Shown here one piece after another: positions 19,729 to 20,668 of a stretch of 20,668 bases of DNA (its first letter is position 1; each line of letters starts with the position of its first letter). The position numbers and the translations under genes were made by a program. A model generated the notes under the pieces. The model did no database searches. It worked only from the letters and a program-made list of their open reading frames with translations, and was not told where the DNA came from. The stretch lies in the NCBI GenBank assembly GCA_041675185.1, contig JBAYUH010000017.1, positions 1 to 20,668 of the forward strand, read 5' to 3'. This DNA is from UBA1557 sp041675185. GTDB lineage: Bacteria; Patescibacteriota; Patescibacteriia; Magasanikbacterales; UBA922.

Positions 19729-20668
19729 TTAAACCCAAGAATGAACACTAGAGTTTACTTGTTCGTGCCACATATTTTCATCATCGCTATTCTGATTGTT
19801 TTCCCATTGTAACTCTAACCATTCTTTTAAAATTTTTGGATTATTAAATTTATTTTTAATGCCAACCTCAATAAAAGATGTAAAATCGTTGAGAGATAGC
19901 GGAATTATTTTAGTTTTTCCACCATAAAGTTTAGTATTCATTCTGTTTAAGTTAAAATAATGAGCAAGTGTTCCCTCGCTTATTTTTGGTGCAATAAAAA
20001 TACAATACATATCTTTTCCATTAAAACTTTCTTTAGCTTTTCCATAGTGTCTTGGAACTGATTCTCCCTCCATGTTGTATTGTGTATTTCCACCTGACAT
20101 TGTAACTTCTACGATCATTCCAAAATCATCATATTCCGCTTCAATGTCGGGTTTATTTCCTGGTGCATAATTTAATGGCATTCCGTCAATATCCATTACA
20201 AAATTGCCATCTATTTTTTTAGCATAATTTAACATTACCAAAGATCTCCAAACATTCCATTCTAAAAACAAAGGTGGATCAGGTACTTCTCTATTAATAA
20301 TTTGTTGAAATGTATCTATAATTTCACTTATTTCTTGTTTTTCACGATAAGATTTTAGCTCATTTTTCTTTTCTTCTATATTCTTGTTTTTAATTTCAGT
20401 TATATATTCATCTAGTTTATCTTTTAGCTGATCAATGGTTTTGTTTTCAACATCTGCCGTTGAGTCAAATTTGCGAATTTTACTTTTTAGTAAATTTTGA
20501 TTATCCGAAAATAATTTTAGTGTACTTTCAGAAAAAAGATACTCTTTAAATTCCTTTTCATTCTTAAAAAGAAATGGCTTTCTTTCTATTTCTGCCAATA
20601 AATATTCTACCTCTTCTTTTTTTGCTGGAGATATAATAAGTCTGAACGTTCTTTTTTCAAATGTAACT
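19729..20668 (-). CDS. AlwI-type type II restriction endonuclease, partial (5' end outside window)
   Basis: The frame stays open to the right edge, so the TTG at 20596-20598 is internal. The visible part holds a coiled-coil-like stretch rich in Lys/Glu, then EWNVWRSLVMLNYAKKI, APGNKPDIEAEYDDFGMIVE, VTMSGGNTQYNMEGESVPRH, YCIFIAPKISEGTLAHYF and GGKTKIIPLSLNDF. These are the blocks of the AlwI-type restriction enzyme family. PD...EVT is the PD-(D/E)XK-type site, with Asp at 20146-20148 and Glu at 20107-20109; the Lys position is Thr. AlwI itself reads GGATC and cuts outside its site; family members differ, so specificity is not assigned. A cognate methyltransferase is not in the window and would be expected to the right. 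The gene stops with TAA 70 nt before the large conflict-system gene. Confidence 0.8.
   Translation of the reverse strand, partial: VTFEKRTFRLIISPAKKEEVEYLLAEIERKPFLFKNEKEFKEYLFSESTLKLFSDNQNLLKSKIRKFDSTADVENKTIDQLKDKLDEYITEIKNKNIEEKKNELKSYREKQEISEIIDTFQQIINREVPDPPLFLEWNVWRSLVMLNYAKKIDGNFVMDIDGMPLNYAPGNKPDIEAEYDDFGMIVEVTMSGGNTQYNMEGESVPRHYGKAKESFNGKDMYCIFIAPKISEGTLAHYFNLNRMNTKLYGGKTKIIPLSLNDFTSFIEVGIKNKFNNPKILKEWLELQWENNQNSDDENMWHEQVNSSVHSWV

Noticed and set aside
20596..20598. TTG as start of the AlwI-type gene
   Set aside because: The same frame continues without a stop to the window edge and the upstream residues fit the family, so the gene is partial.
1..20668. UGA used as a sense codon (Gracilibacteria-type code)
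   Set aside because: Long genes such as uvrA and the 1284-codon gene are intact with TGA counted as a stop, so there is no sign of in-frame TGA.

Overview
The window looks like a chromosomal piece of an ultra-small bacterium of the Candidate Phyla Radiation (Patescibacteria, Parcubacteria-like). This is an inference from three things: very AT-rich, A/T-homopolymer-rich DNA; protein variants I associate with that group (a guanylate kinase with a GEDS P-loop, a VirB2/T4SS-pilin-like protein, an anchored OppA-like protein, a divergent RNase J, CPFS thioredoxin-fold proteins); and short GC-rich dispersed palindromes typical of those genomes. All 18 reading frames whose ends are visible stop with TAA or TAG, never TGA. 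Almost no gene has a Shine-Dalgarno sequence; the exception is a 39-codon lysine/alanine-rich gene.

Layout. 1-602: 3' end of an endonuclease Q-like repair gene (+). 664-783: tiny histone-H1-like basic protein (-), with a long structured upstream region. 1148-1891: HD-domain phosphohydrolase (-). 2008-2081: tRNA-Ile with a UAU anticodon (-). 2163-4274: rightward cluster rluD, guanylate-kinase-like, rplS, closed by a terminator shared with the converging operon. 4329-9645: leftward four-gene operon, in transcription order DsbA-like monothiol protein, T4SS-pilin-like surface protein, uvrA, small anchored Cys-rich protein, with a consensus promoter at 9674-9700. 9701-9900: two adjacent short-period repeat arrays. 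9950-14445: rightward secG, oppA-like, RNase J. 14561-15393: leftward block of less AT-rich genes (tspO, pyrimidine-dimer glycosylase-like, 22-codon ORF). 15394-15803: non-coding palindrome-rich spacer that includes an attC-like structure. 15804-20668: leftward defence locus.

The most interesting part is the right end. A 1284-residue protein appears to combine an N-terminal restriction-endonuclease-like domain, a long helical (TPR-like) array, a GreA/GreB-C-like domain and a PIN nuclease domain, the architecture I recall as the 'TPR-GreAB-C-PIN' conflict system. It lies directly downstream of an AlwI-type restriction endonuclease that runs off the window. The attC-like palindrome and GC-rich repeats next to it suggest an insertion-prone accessory region beside a housekeeping core.

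The left and middle parts are mostly core functions: rRNA modification, ribosomal protein L19, protein export (SecG), peptide binding and RNA decay. There is a notable concentration of DNA-repair genes (EndoQ-like, UvrA, pyrimidine-dimer glycosylase).
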